Assembly (NCBI RefSeq): GCF_001618175.1
Contig: NZ_LPXN01000138.1
Location: forward strand, 1 to 64,000
Direction: 5' to 3'
DNA: 64,000 bases
From: Oceanibaculum pacificum
GTDB lineage: Bacteria > Pseudomonadota > Alphaproteobacteria > Oceanibaculales > Oceanibaculaceae
In this document: one piece after another, positions 10,301-18,644 of the stretch
How the letters are laid out: each line of letters starts with the position of its first letter
Position numbering within the stretch: position 1 is the first letter of the stretch
Notes under the pieces: model-generated
Told to the model about the DNA's origin: nothing
The model's input: only the letters and a program-made list of their open reading frames with translations
Database searches by the model: none
Made by a program: the position numbers and the translations under genes

Positions 10301-11166
10301 GCAATGCCGCGCTGGAAGATATGCTGCGGCAGATCGAGGCGCGCAGCGACGGCCAGCCCGATGCCCGGCGGGACATGCTGCGCGACGGCGAAAGCTTCCT
10401 CGCCCTGATCAGTGAAGGCCCGACGCTCAGCGTTCGCACCATCACGCTGGAGGCGCCGGGCTGGGCCGGCGATCAGCCGCCTGCCATCACCATCCGTGGG
10501 GAAAGCGGCGGCTTCAATGCCAGCCGCCAGGAAGCCCTCGTGATCGATGCGACGCAGCTGCCGTCGGGCACGGTGCTGACGCTCGACAACATAGAATTCG
10601 CGACCGTCATCGGATCGGTCGCGATCATCGGCGGCGCGGGCGCTAATCACGTGACCGGTGACGGTGCGAACCAGCTGATCGTGCTGGGTCCGGGCGACGA
10701 CATCATCAATGGCGGCGGTGGGTTTGACCGGATCGGCTCCGGCGGCGGCAACGACACGCTGCAGGGCGGCATGCAGGGCGACACGGTTTCCGGCGGCGAC
10801 GGCAACGATGTGCTGCGCGGCGGAAAGGGCCATGATTCCATCGAAGGCGGGGCCGGTGACGATGTGCTCTACAGCGGGTTCGGCGAGGACACGCTGACCG
10901 GCGGCGAGGGGGCGGATGTGTTCGTGCTGCGCGGCTTCGACGCGGCTTTCGCAAATGCCGTACTGACGGCTACCGTTATCGATTTCGAGCAGGGCACGGA
11001 CCATCTTGCGGTGGAGAATGCGACGTTGGCAGAGCTGCAAGCAGCGATCACCAATCAGGCCGTGACCGGGGATGGCGTGGTGATCGAGGTGGCGGGGACG
11101 ACCCTCACCTTCCTCGGTATCAGCGTCCTCTCCGCTGCCGGCATTGACATGGCCTTCTACGCCTGA
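7312..11166 (+). CDS. Large multidomain RTX protein (1284 aa)
   Basis: GAGGA at 7300-7304 precedes the ATG. Residues 1-110 form an Ig-like unit. About 110-220 is a Big_5 (SbsA-type) Ig-like domain ending [10 protein letters not shown]. About 220-580 is a repetitive beta-rich region, and RTX-like repeats run to about 700. Then come a Pro-rich linker ([15 protein letters not shown]), a Thr/Ser-rich segment, a pre-RTX domain with [11 protein letters not shown] (residues 1083-1093) and the final RTX block with FVLRG tail. There is no signal peptide, which fits type I secretion. The last 230 or so residues are homologous to those of the serralysin-like protein at 25169-28342. It is probably an extracellular adhesin or matrix protein; no enzyme motif was seen. 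It converges on the AraC gene with a 10-base overlap. Confidence 0.85.
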   Translation: MSAPTITAGSIAISGASGAGGVFRIGDTVTVEWNATADGNAGIQSVTMDFGLFGADETVEATETGGIWTASYTILEGAIEDTDLEVEVAAVNADGSNSLYSDENAVLDNLRPALDPSESSPVAGNFDIALGSDITLRFDEAIQLGTGNILLKDENGTTVESFAVAGLSVSNDTDIVLNPAGDLSRLTTYHIEIEAGAVLDAAGNPIAALTGDDAYIFTTIDNTPLDSTGAGFDSRDGRNLSGPATAGNDTIRIADNAHLAGSVIDGEGGSDTLSFVQGGTADLTTAASVSGISVIRMLNAGGLALTVSADKWLDVGRIAGGSGSDALILAGADDSDFDLSAMILIGVEALTVAAGGATTLTMGEAQLCGCDLTTLQGNGGDVLATPDTLIDLSEIAISGFTTLRITNATLGVFALDQADIDTLNAIEATEGDADIAIVNGEAGFDLSKVSLTNIDAVESVATADSLITLAEGQLAGLAAIYGSQDVDTTLRVAGDLDLTGIELDSIAAVQTTDAEGGTITLTWDQVEAGIASIVGGAGEDTLVLRGSDGDSFDLTTLAFTSWERVETDVAGAVTAGFMHDSFTLVGGGCADQLTAIGNGNRIEGGAGADTIVAQGDNNTLIGGAGDDQIQAEGAGNLIEGGDGNDYIIGDSGSNTLRGDAGNDTLVAGVGTVTMTGGAGSDEFRTYDTDNFVNGTITDFGVGDRIVIEGADLSELDGQTASGSITVVDGEGGLALSGLSPASGSFSASYDGDETTIILVAPPPDPRPPATPTLPPIESPDTPPVVGPDGSSLNTESAVTETADGINVRIDQTQTMADGASLTTQIEATVREQALEGGTIRETAISTVNAPGRAPVTLTRERTSVTDTLDETTTKVTMTETLTGSDGSSSSATLTRTTQQTGTGTTIRSVTETSDGIRLIEEDSPASAGSGTGEASRTIRWEPVGDPATPGQTLSVDLIPIENDLPDVPGVLNHAALQADIPTGVTIHSNGRDERSSGNAALEDMLRQIEARSDGQPDARRDMLRDGESFLALISEGPTLSVRTITLEAPGWAGDQPPAITIRGESGGFNASRQEALVIDATQLPSGTVLTLDNIEFATVIGSVAIIGGAGANHVTGDGANQLIVLGPGDDIINGGGGFDRIGSGGGNDTLQGGMQGDTVSGGDGNDVLRGGKGHDSIEGGAGDDVLYSGFGEDTLTGGEGADVFVLRGFDAAFANAVLTATVIDFEQGTDHLAVENATLAELQAAITNQAVTGDGVVIEVAGTTLTFLGISVLSAAGIDMAFYA

Positions 11167-12209
11167 AGGGACCGTATCCAGCACTCCCATTCCCTGTCAC
11201 CGAACAATCCGGTTTCGGGCTTATCCAAACCGCCGCCTGGAAGGTAGGCGCAGGCCCCGGCCTGACGCGCCTCCGATGGCGTGAAGCCATACCGTCGGCG
11301 AAAGGCACGGATGAAGGAGGATTCGCTGCTGAAACCCACCGATAGAGACACATCGATGATCTTGCGCTGCTGCTGGGTCGGGTCGGTCAGGATGGTCAGC
11401 GCATGCGCCAGCCGGCGGTCACGGATGTAGGCGGCAACGCCATTATAATGCTGGAACAGCTTGTACAGCCGGCTGCGCGATACCCCGAAGATTTCGGCGA
11501 CACTTTCGGGCGAGAGGGCGGAATCCTCGATATTCTCCTCGATATAGCGCTTGAGCATGGTGACGATAGCCATGCGGATCGCCTGCTCTCCGCTTTCATT
11601 CTCGTGCGGGTTGCCGTTCAGTGCGGCGGCCAGCAGGGCTATCGTGGGCGAAACGGCTAGCCCGCCCTGGTCAAGGGTCATATAAGGCGCTTGTTTCTGC
11701 AGCTCCAGCATATGGGTGCGCAGCAGACGCGTGAGCGGATTGTTCTCCCGGATGCATTGATAATGGCGATGGTCCGCATCCTTGATGTGCGGCGCCAGCA
11801 GGGAGCGCGGCACGAACAGGGCCAGCAGATCGAAATCATCGTTGGTGGTGTCCAGGGTCTGCGCATTGTCGAACACGCAGATGTCGCCTGCCTCTATGGC
11901 GACATCTCCCTGCGGCGTGCGCGCGTGGCAACGGCCGCGCATGAACAGCTGTATCATGTAATGGTCGATGCCATCGCGGTCGATGCGCATCCGGTCACGC
12001 TTGAAATGCTGCCGGCTGGCCCTGCACCTGATCTGCGACATGGCGCCGAACAGATAGCCGTCGGCCAGCGCATGAAAGCCACCCTCATCTCCGGGCGCGG
12101 TGAGATCGGCCTGATATATGACGGAGACACTATCGCGCCAGACCGGGAATTTATCTTCCCGCCCCAGCCGGTCGGTCGAGAAATAGGAATGCGGCAGCGC
12201 GTCTCCCAT
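11157..12209 (-). CDS. AraC-family transcriptional regulator
   Basis: A 350-residue regulator. The C-terminal 100 residues carry two AraC helix-turn-helix motifs: [19 protein letters not shown], and [20 protein letters not shown] followed by YGFTPSEAR. The N-terminal part resembles the AraC_binding_2 type ([17 protein letters not shown], an effector cupin-like fold). Two in-frame ATGs exist. The one at 12209 has GGGGAGAGG just upstream, whereas 12224 has none, so I use 12209. The gene lies between the large RTX gene and the subtilase, divergent from the latter, and may control secreted-protein genes. Confidence 0.88.
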   Translation of the reverse strand: MGDALPHSYFSTDRLGREDKFPVWRDSVSVIYQADLTAPGDEGGFHALADGYLFGAMSQIRCRASRQHFKRDRMRIDRDGIDHYMIQLFMRGRCHARTPQGDVAIEAGDICVFDNAQTLDTTNDDFDLLALFVPRSLLAPHIKDADHRHYQCIRENNPLTRLLRTHMLELQKQAPYMTLDQGGLAVSPTIALLAAALNGNPHENESGEQAIRMAIVTMLKRYIEENIEDSALSPESVAEIFGVSRSRLYKLFQHYNGVAAYIRDRRLAHALTILTDPTQQQRKIIDVSLSVGFSSESSFIRAFRRRYGFTPSEARQAGACAYLPGGGLDKPETGLFGDREWECWIRSLQA

Positions 12210-12420
12210 CGACCCTCTCCCCATATCTGATTACGAATGTTCTAATTAATAAAAAGCCTCGCATATCGGTGTATTCGGTTCAACCCGCCCTCCCTTCCTC
12301 CGGGCGCTCCAAAACGAAATGGGCATCATTCTGGAACAGAATGTCAGGTGCGCCGCGCCGGTAGGGATAATTGTGAAAGCTGACCCATGCGAAGAACCGG
12401 AACACAGGATCGGATTTCCC

Positions 12421-13284
12421 ATGCTCCCGAACACACCCCCAAGTGACACATACTTTGCCTACCAGTGGCACCTGATCAATACGGGCCAGGGCGGCGCCAG
12501 GGCGGGGGTTGATCTCAATGTGTTGCCGGTCTGGCAGGCCTATACCGGCAAGGGCGTGAAGGTCGGCATCTACGATTCCGGCGTACAGATAAGCCACCCC
12601 GACCTGCTGGTGAACTTGGATCCGGCGCTACAGCCGACCACGGTTTCCGGGACGCATGATCCCGACCCGGTCGATGGGCGGTTCGTGACGAATGACGGGC
12701 ACGGCACCGCCGTTGCCGGGCTGATTCTTGCCGCGAATAACGGTTTCGGCGTGGTCGGCGTTGCCTATGATGCCACCTTCGGCGCGGTGAACCTGATCCT
12801 GTCCGATACCTATGAGTCGCAGAACGAGACGCTCGACATGATCGAGCTGCAGGCACTGCGTTACCAGATGGCCCGGTTCGATGTGATCAATCACAGCTAC
12901 GGGCCGAATGAGCCCTTCATTGCGAACTTCACCGAATATGAGAATTTCGCCGAACTGGCGGCCTTCGACCGGGCCAGCCTGATGGGCCGGAACGGGCTGG
13001 GCACCGTCCATGTCGTCGCCGGCGGCAATGAGCGCGACCAGGGCAATATGACGACCTACGGCGATCTCGGGAATCTGCGCTACACGATCAATGTCGCTGC
13101 GGGTTCTGCCGAGGGCGACATCATCTATTACAGCAATCCCGGCGCATCACTGGTCGCCACCGCGCCGGTGGACCGCAACCCGGACGATGACGGCTTCAAA
13201 TCGGTCACCACCGACCTGCTCGGCAGTCTCGGCTATTCCGGCAGTAATGCCGAAGAGATTACAAGCGACGCCTATTCCGACTAG
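12421..13284 (+). CDS. P-domain subtilase, N-terminal half (Asp and His)
   Basis: First half of an S8 serine protease, probably the kexin-like S8B type. It has the catalytic Asp (VGIYDSGVQISHPDL), the catalytic His (NDGHGTAVAGLIL) and the oxyanion-hole Asn (VAGGNERDQG). It ends at an in-frame TAG (13282-13284) right after DAYSD, where related enzymes continue into the GTSAAAP serine motif. I prefer ATG 12421 (MLPNTPPSDTYFAYQWHL, like family starts) with AGGA upstream; the frame is open to 12319. Without readthrough this product has no catalytic serine. See the next entry and the finding. Confidence 0.8.
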   Translation: MLPNTPPSDTYFAYQWHLINTGQGGARAGVDLNVLPVWQAYTGKGVKVGIYDSGVQISHPDLLVNLDPALQPTTVSGTHDPDPVDGRFVTNDGHGTAVAGLILAANNGFGVVGVAYDATFGAVNLILSDTYESQNETLDMIELQALRYQMARFDVINHSYGPNEPFIANFTEYENFAELAAFDRASLMGRNGLGTVHVVAGGNERDQGNMTTYGDLGNLRYTINVAAGSAEGDIIYYSNPGASLVATAPVDRNPDDDGFKSVTTDLLGSLGYSGSNAEEITSDAYSD

Positions 13285-14694
13285 ATGAACGGCACTTCGG
13301 CGGCGGCACCGATGGTCAGCGGCGTGGTCGCGCTGATGCTGGAGGCGAATCCGCTGCTGGGATACCGCGATGTGCAGGAAATCCTGGCGCTGACGGCGCG
13401 CGCCAACTGGCAGGAAGGCGAATATGAACTCTACGATTGGCAGACCAACGGCGCCGATTACTGGAATGGCGGCGGCCTGCAGTTCAGCCACGATTACGGC
13501 TTCGGCTTCGTCGATGGGCTGGCCGCCGTCCGGTTGGCCGAAAGCTGGACCGACCAGCGCACGCGCTACAACGAGCAGATGGAAGTTGTCGAGGCGCAGG
13601 ACATCGACACCACTATTCCCGATACCGGCGCTCCGCTCAGCTACAGTTTCGAGGTTGAGGCCGATTTCACCATCGAATGGGTCGAGCTTGCCGCGGGGCT
13701 GGATCACAGCTGGTGGGGCGATCTCACGATTACCCTGCTGTCGCCGGACGGTACAGAAAGCGTTCTGATGAACCGGCCCGGCGTGACGCCGGATACCAAT
13801 GCCGGGCTCGATCTTCCGGTCAATATCTCCGGTTTCGAAGGCGATGACGGATTGCAGTTCATCTTTGCCAGCAACGCCTCGCGCGGGGAAATGGCGGCAG
13901 GCACCTGGACGGTGAATGTCGCCGATGTTGGCGCGGCTGGTTTCGGTGTCCTCGAGGATCTGACCCTGCTGCTCTATGGCCGCCCGGAAGAGACGGGGCC
14001 GAAGACCTATTTCTACACTGACCGCTATGCCGATCTTGTGGCCGCCGCCCCCGACCGTGGGATGCTGTCCCTAGAGGAAGATGGACAGATCAACGCAGTT
14101 GCCGTCAGTGGCGATGTGACGATCGACCTCACCCCGGGGATGCTCGGCAGCATTGCCGGTGCCGACTTCGCAATTGCCGACGGTTCGCTGGTTACCGCCA
14201 TCCTGGCGGGCGATGGCGGCGATCGGTTGACCGCGAACGACCTCGGCAATTTGCTGTCCGGGGGGCGGGGTCACGATGTTCTCATCGGGGGAGACGGCGC
14301 TGATCTCCTGGAAGGCAACAAGAACGCCGACACGCTGGTGGGCGGGCTTGGCGATGATACGCTGCGCGGTGGCAAGGGCCACGACCGGCTGGAAGGCGGC
14401 GGTGGCAACGATGTGATGTATGGTGGCCTGGGTGACGATGTGTTCGTGTTCGCCGACAACAGCGGTGCCGATACGATCATGGATTTCTGGCGTGGCGGAA
14501 ACCGCATCGAAGTCAGCCAGGGCATCAATGGCACGGCCATTTCCAGCGAAGCGGACCTTTTGGCGCTTCTGTCTTCGGATGCCAACGGCAGTGCTGTGCT
14601 TGACTTGGGAGCCGACAGCAATGTCACTCTGCTTGGGGTTGCAGCAGCCTCCCTGACCGAGGCTCATTTCATAATTTCCGCACCCATAGCGTAA
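13285..14694 (+). CDS. P-domain subtilase, C-terminal half (Ser, P domain, RTX)
   Basis: It starts with ATG immediately after the TAG (TAGATG) and opens with MNGTSAAAPMVSGVVALMLE, the catalytic serine motif. After the end of the peptidase domain (to about residue 100) comes a proprotein-convertase P domain (SYSFEVEADFTIEWVELAAG to LLLYG, about 115-240). RTX repeats follow ([35 protein letters not shown]) and then a tail unlike the FVLRG tail of the other RTX proteins. The reading frame is otherwise intact and codon-biased, so the TAG is recent or is read through. Translation could restart at the adjoining ATG. Confidence 0.8.
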   Translation: MNGTSAAAPMVSGVVALMLEANPLLGYRDVQEILALTARANWQEGEYELYDWQTNGADYWNGGGLQFSHDYGFGFVDGLAAVRLAESWTDQRTRYNEQMEVVEAQDIDTTIPDTGAPLSYSFEVEADFTIEWVELAAGLDHSWWGDLTITLLSPDGTESVLMNRPGVTPDTNAGLDLPVNISGFEGDDGLQFIFASNASRGEMAAGTWTVNVADVGAAGFGVLEDLTLLLYGRPEETGPKTYFYTDRYADLVAAAPDRGMLSLEEDGQINAVAVSGDVTIDLTPGMLGSIAGADFAIADGSLVTAILAGDGGDRLTANDLGNLLSGGRGHDVLIGGDGADLLEGNKNADTLVGGLGDDTLRGGKGHDRLEGGGGNDVMYGGLGDDVFVFADNSGADTIMDFWRGGNRIEVSQGINGTAISSEADLLALLSSDANGSAVLDLGADSNVTLLGVAAASLTEAHFIISAPIA

Positions 14695-14712
14695 TCATGA
14701 AGGGGGGCGGCC

Positions 14713-14853
14713 ATGGCTAAGCTTTCGGCACAAAGATTGACGGTCTTGCACGAAAGCGTAGCCGATACGCTGTCCGTGTTTCTGCAGGATAGTGCCGCCA
14801 ACCTGCCCGGCCTGGCGGCTGCGAATTCCTGCTCTATGAACAATGCGACCTGA
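14713..14853 (+). CDS. Small ORF (46 aa) coupled to the RiPP precursor
   Basis: AAGGGGGG lies shortly before ATG 14713. The product begins MAKLSAQRLTVLHESVADTL and ends at TGA 14851-14853, which overlaps the next ATG as TGATG. I do not recognise it. In the next gene's frame, the DNA just before that ATG also reads like protein (EFLLYEQCDLMWKDS), so the two may be one older ORF broken by a frameshift near 14820. The helical pattern loosely recalls the end of a TolC-type protein, but this is not firm. Confidence 0.45.
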   Translation: MAKLSAQRLTVLHESVADTLSVFLQDSAANLPGLAAANSCSMNNAT

Positions 14854-15269
14854 TGTGGAAGGATTCCTCCCGTGACGCCACGCCGCGACAGGCCACCATG
14901 TCTCCTGCCGAACGGCTGAAGGACACGGTCTGGCAGCAGATAGTCAGTCTGGCCAATACTGACGGGCATTTCCGCCGCCGCCTGCAAGCCGAACCGTTTG
15001 CCCTGTTGCAGTCGGTCGGCATATCAGTGCCGCCGGATATCCGATTTGTCTGTGTAGAGACAGGACTGCCCGGGGTGGCGGAGGTGCTGGGGCGCTCTGC
15101 CGGTTTGACGGTCTATGTACCTGTCGTCATTGCAAATGCTGATGACGAGTTGGACGACGAGTCTCTGGACGCGGTGGTCGGCGGCGCGGGGCAACAGATG
15201 GCAATGCCAATGCCCGCCAATTTCGTCGGCATGATCTCCTTCGCCGATGGCGGCAGCGGCGGCTTTTAG
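14853..15269 (+). CDS. NHLP-type RiPP precursor peptide
   Basis: A 138-residue protein with the layout of nitrile-hydratase-like leader peptides. The leader has SLANTDGHFRRRLQAEPFAL, LLQSVGISVP and a VYVPVVIANADDELDDESLD segment ending in the double-glycine site VVGG (residues 108-111). The core left after GG is 27 residues, starting AGQQMAMPMP and ending ADGGSGGF. It is rich in Met, Gly and Ala, with no Cys or Thr and two Ser, so lanthionine chemistry is unlikely. NHLP peptides are normally modified, then cut after GG and exported by a peptidase-containing ABC transporter; neither partner is in view. Start codons are ATG 14853 (coupled TGATG) or ATG 14898 (MSPAERLKD), which would give a more typical leader length. 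Confidence 0.72.
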   Translation: MWKDSSRDATPRQATMSPAERLKDTVWQQIVSLANTDGHFRRRLQAEPFALLQSVGISVPPDIRFVCVETGLPGVAEVLGRSAGLTVYVPVVIANADDELDDESLDAVVGGAGQQMAMPMPANFVGMISFADGGSGGF

Positions 15270-15278
15270 GGGGCTCGC

Positions 15279-15365
15279 TTGGGGCATGCCAAGATCGAAA
15301 AGACCGTCCGCTATCTCGGCCCGGACATAGAGGCTGCCTGTCCTATCGGAGGAACAGAAATCTGA
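15279..15365 (+). pseudogene. Tyrosine recombinase/integrase C-terminal remnant
   Basis: The frame reads LGHAKIEKTVRYLGPDIEAA, then CPIGGTEI and a stop. This matches the C-terminal end of phage-type integrases, where LGH.....TVRYL carries the catalytic His region and the Tyr nucleophile. All upstream parts are gone; the fragment starts ten bases after the RiPP gene stops. It is a scar of a lost mobile element. Confidence 0.65.
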
Positions 15366-15614
15366 CGCGGTGGAGGCCTTCGTATCCACCATGCCAGTAA
15401 CCGGAACGGCTGCTTATCAAGCTCTGGCGCCTAGTAGTAAGCGGGAGCGTTATGCGGGGTTACTGGGAGGCCCCGCCGCGTGTCCACTTTTCACCCACCG
15501 GTTTGCTGGGCCGGTTTGCGCCTTCTGAAGGCGTGTCGATGGCGATTGAGGTGAAGAGGCGTCCGGCCTGCTGCACCAGCCGCGCCGCCCGGCGCTGGCG
15601 GAATCGCTGCAGCC

Positions 15615-16526
15615 CTATCCCTCATGGAGGCGGCGGTTCAGGATGGCGACCAACTCCTGCATGAACTTGTCGCGCAGCGGCTGCTTCTGCCGGCTGCTCC
15701 TGGTGATGATGAAGAAGGCGGTGTGCAGCGCCAGGTCGCTGCCGGACAGGTTGCGCATCTCGCCGACCTGCAGCCAGCGCCGGGCGTAATGATCGGGCAG
15801 AAAACCGATAAAGCTCCCGCTGAGGATCAGGTGCGCGGCGGCTTCCATGCTGGACACGCGGGAGCCGACGAGGGCGTTCTTGATGATGCCCAGCTCCTCG
15901 TCGCCGCCATAGCTGCGCACCACCATAGGATGCTGGCGCAGGACTGACAGCTTCGGCTCGTCGTCGGAGTCCAGGAACAGCGGATGCCGGCGGCCGCAAT
16001 AAAGCGAGTGCTTCTCGACATAGAATTGCCGGTATTGCAGCCCCTCGCGGTGATAGATGATCGGCCCCAGCGCCAGGTGGAGATTGTTGTTCGCCACCTC
16101 CGTCTCCAGATGCTCGGGGATATCCACCACAACCTCGATCTCCGCCTCCGGCATCTTCTTCAGGAAGCCCGAAATAGCCTCTGATATCGGAAAGTCATAG
16201 TTGGAGACGGTGTTGTCCACCAGCCCGATGCGCAGCTTGCCGGTGACCCGGCGGCGCAGTTCGCTGAGGCTTTCCTCGAAACTGTCCAGCTCCGCCAGGA
16301 TCAGCCGGGCCTGGCGGTAGACGATGGCGCCGCGGTCGGTCAGCTGGAAACCGCGCCGGCCGCGCTGGCACAGGGTGAAGCCCAGCCGCTCCTCCAGTTT
16401 CTTCAGATGCAGGCTCAGCGCCGACTGGGTGAGGCCGAGTGAGATTTCGGCACCGGCAAAGCCGCCATGCTCGACGATGGCCTGAAAGACATGGAGCGCG
16501 CGGATGTCGGTGTTGGCGAGACGCAT
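15615..16526 (-). CDS. LysR-family transcriptional regulator
   Basis: A 303-residue LysR protein. The N-terminal winged helix (MRLANTDIRALHVFQAIVEH, then GFAGAEISLGLTQSALSLHL) is followed by a long linker and a LysR-substrate domain. It is divergent from the DUF1989-Rieske-ABC cluster, the usual arrangement for a LysR activator of the neighbouring catabolic operon. The 169-base gap contains two dyads (16570-16588 and 16592-16605). The inducer is unknown. Confidence 0.9.
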   Translation of the reverse strand: MRLANTDIRALHVFQAIVEHGGFAGAEISLGLTQSALSLHLKKLEERLGFTLCQRGRRGFQLTDRGAIVYRQARLILAELDSFEESLSELRRRVTGKLRIGLVDNTVSNYDFPISEAISGFLKKMPEAEIEVVVDIPEHLETEVANNNLHLALGPIIYHREGLQYRQFYVEKHSLYCGRRHPLFLDSDDEPKLSVLRQHPMVVRSYGGDEELGIIKNALVGSRVSSMEAAAHLILSGSFIGFLPDHYARRWLQVGEMRNLSGSDLALHTAFFIITRSSRQKQPLRDKFMQELVAILNRRLHEG

Positions 16527-16569
16527 GGCTGCCCGACAGCTTGTTTGAGGAAAACTTATGTAAGGTTTG

Positions 16570-16605
16570 AAAGAAAGATATTTTCTTTAAGCGCATCCTG
16601 ATGCG
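16570..16605. promoter_or_regulatory. Candidate LysR operator dyads in the divergent gap
   Basis: AAAGAAA-GATAT-TTTCTTT at 16570-16588 is a perfect 7-base inverted repeat with a 5-base spacer. Right after it, CGCAT-CCTG-ATGCG lies at 16592-16605. Both lie between the LysR gene and the first gene of the cluster. LysR proteins bind interrupted dyads in such gaps; the assignment is by position. Confidence 0.45.
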
Positions 16606-16695
16606 TCAATCTTGTCAACAAAGAAAACAGGATTTTCGGGAAGTCGTAGCCGGCAGCGTCATTCAACCCTTAATAATTGTGGGGTTTGCGCTGTA

Positions 16696-17388
16696 ATGTG
16701 CAAGACAGAAGAAATACAACTACTGAACAGTGAGTGGCTAGGTACTAACGCCACCCTGAATAATCCGATATCCAGTGACGGAACGCCAGTATTGGGGCGG
16801 CGTTATACGGTCCCGGCACGCGAAGGACGTGCCGTCAGGGTCGCCAGAGGGCAGACCATCCGCATCGTCAACACGCATGGCACGCAGGTCTGCGATACCT
16901 GGGCCTTCAGCCAGGCCAACCTGCATGAGTTCATGTCCTGGGAGCATGGCAGGGTGATGATCAGCCGGGTCAATCCGGGGGCCGGAGATCCGCTCGGCTC
17001 CAACCGCCGGCGGCCGATCCTGCAATTCCTGGAAGATACCTCACCCGGCATCCACGACACGATCTACGCGGCCTGCGATCTCTACCGCTACCGCATCCTG
17101 GATGTGACTGGTTATCACGATAACTGCTCGGACAATCTGCGCATGGCCATGGCGGCCATAGGGCTGACCGTGCCGGAAGTGCCGCAGCCGCTGAATCTGT
17201 GGATGAACATCCCGATCTCGGAAGGCGGCAAGACCGAATTCCTGCCGACCGTCTCCAAGGCCGGCGACCATGTGCTGCTGCGCGCCGAGATGGACGTGAT
17301 TGTCGCCATGTCGGCCTGCCCGCAGGACATCATCCAGATCAATCACGGCACCCCCGCCGACATTCATTTCATCGTCGAACCAGCCTGA
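16696..17388 (+). CDS. DUF1989 (urea carboxylase-associated) family protein, copy A
   Basis: A 230-residue protein of the DUF1989 family. Known members include the CgdA/CgdB subunits of carboxyguanidine deiminase, earlier called urea carboxylase-associated proteins. Visible family blocks are VNTHGTQVCDTWAFSQ, SPGIHDTIYAACD, YHDNCSDNLRMAM and ACPQDIIQINHG. ATG 16696 is chosen; the frame is open to 16612, but that part has no coding look. It opens the cluster and is paired with a Rieske oxygenase, as is copy B. No biotin carboxylase is present, so a plain guanidine pathway is not complete here. Substrate unknown. Confidence 0.8.
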   Translation: MCKTEEIQLLNSEWLGTNATLNNPISSDGTPVLGRRYTVPAREGRAVRVARGQTIRIVNTHGTQVCDTWAFSQANLHEFMSWEHGRVMISRVNPGAGDPLGSNRRRPILQFLEDTSPGIHDTIYAACDLYRYRILDVTGYHDNCSDNLRMAMAAIGLTVPEVPQPLNLWMNIPISEGGKTEFLPTVSKAGDHVLLRAEMDVIVAMSACPQDIIQINHGTPADIHFIVEPA

Positions 17389-17453
17389 TCCCCAGCCTGA
17401 TCCGAGGCGGGAGGAAAGCCCCGCGCGGCGCGCCAAAGCGAGGAGTCAAACGG

Positions 17454-18635
17454 ATGATCGAAGCGGCCACCCTATCCAACTCCGCCATCGGCCTGTCGGA
17501 ACCGGCCGACATGTTCTCCCCCGATCATTACAAGGCGATGCGCCGCCCGCTGGATCAAGCGGAGACGCTGCCGGCCTGGTGCTACACCAGCGAGCGCTTC
17601 TACAAGCGCGAGGTGGAACGCATCTTCCTGAAGGTCTGGAATTTCCTCGGCCGCGCCGACCGTATTCCCAATCCGGGCGATTATTTCACGCTGACCTTCG
17701 CCGGGGTGCCGCTGATCATCGCGCGCGGCGATGACGGCAAGGTGCGTGCCTTCGCCAACAGCTGCCGGCATCGCGGCTCCATCGTGGCGCTGGGGGAGGG
17801 CAATTGCCGGGCCTTCAAGTGTCCCTACCATTCTTGGGCCTTCGCACTGGACGGCACGCTGCTGGGCGCACCTTCGATGGAGAAGACCGCTAATTTTGAC
17901 CCCGCCGATTACGGGCTGATCGAGGTGCGGCTGGAAAGCTGGGGCGGCTTCATCTTCGTGAATTTCGACAAGGACGCTCCCGATCTGATGAGCTTTCTGG
18001 GCGATCTGCCGGAGCGGCTGGCCTCCTATAATTACGAGGAGATGGTCTGCGTCCGGCGCGTCGAGTACGAGCTGAACTGCAACTGGAAGATCTATGTCGA
18101 GAATGCCATGGAGGCGTACCACGTCCCATATGTGCATAAATCGACCCTGCAGCGCCAGAAGGGGCCGACCGCCCAGCCCATTGAGACCAAGGGTGAGTGG
18201 GTGGGGCTGTTCAAGGAGCATACCGGCAGCCGCGCGCTGCTGGCAGGTGAGACCGGCTTCCCGCCGATCCCCAGCCTGACCGGCCCGGCTGCCGCTGGCA
18301 CGCATTACCCGCTGATCTATCCCAGCACCATGTTCGGCGCGACCATCGATTGCATGTGGTGGCTGGAAATCCACCCCATCGCCGCCGACCGCATGCGGCT
18401 GATCGTCGGTTCCGCCTTCCCGAAGGATGTGGTGGCGCGGCCGGATTTCGAGGAGATCGTCACCCGCTATTACCGGCGCTGGGATGTCTCGATCCCCGAG
18501 GATAACGAGATTTCCGAGCTCCAGCAGCGCGGACTCAGCTCGCCGCTCTACCGCGAGGGCCGCTTCTCCCATCTCGAGCCCCTGGTGCACGCCATCGATA
18601 ATTGGGTGCTGGACCAGGTGCTCGACCCGGCCTGA
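17454..18635 (+). CDS. Rieske oxygenase, catalytic subunit, copy 1
   Basis: A 393-residue non-heme iron oxygenase. The Rieske [2Fe-2S] ligands are C104, H106, C123 and H126 (SCRHRG and CPYHSW). The mononuclear iron site is in NWKIYVENAMEAYHVPYVH (H223 and H228). GAGGAG precedes ATG 17454. It belongs to the single-alpha-subunit group that includes betaine and carnitine demethylases, but the substrate cannot be read. No reductase or ferredoxin gene is nearby, so electrons must come from elsewhere. Bases 17575-17773 are identical to part of copy 2. Confidence 0.9.
   Translation: MIEAATLSNSAIGLSEPADMFSPDHYKAMRRPLDQAETLPAWCYTSERFYKREVERIFLKVWNFLGRADRIPNPGDYFTLTFAGVPLIIARGDDGKVRAFANSCRHRGSIVALGEGNCRAFKCPYHSWAFALDGTLLGAPSMEKTANFDPADYGLIEVRLESWGGFIFVNFDKDAPDLMSFLGDLPERLASYNYEEMVCVRRVEYELNCNWKIYVENAMEAYHVPYVHKSTLQRQKGPTAQPIETKGEWVGLFKEHTGSRALLAGETGFPPIPSLTGPAAAGTHYPLIYPSTMFGATIDCMWWLEIHPIAADRMRLIVGSAFPKDVVARPDFEEIVTRYYRRWDVSIPEDNEISELQQRGLSSPLYREGRFSHLEPLVHAIDNWVLDQVLDPA
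17575..17773 (+). repeat. 199-bp identical tract shared by the two Rieske genes (copy 1)
   Basis: These 199 bases are identical, third codon positions included, to 20792-20990, 3217 bases downstream. Immediately outside, the two genes differ at many synonymous and non-synonymous sites. Such a sharp block points to recent gene conversion. Confidence 0.9.
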
Positions 18636-18644
18636 GGACGCATC

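Noticed and set aside
14713-14900. TolC-type outer-membrane exporter fragment before the RiPP gene
   Set aside because: The resemblance is only a helical, Leu-rich pattern and needs an assumed frameshift. I keep it as an unassigned small ORF.
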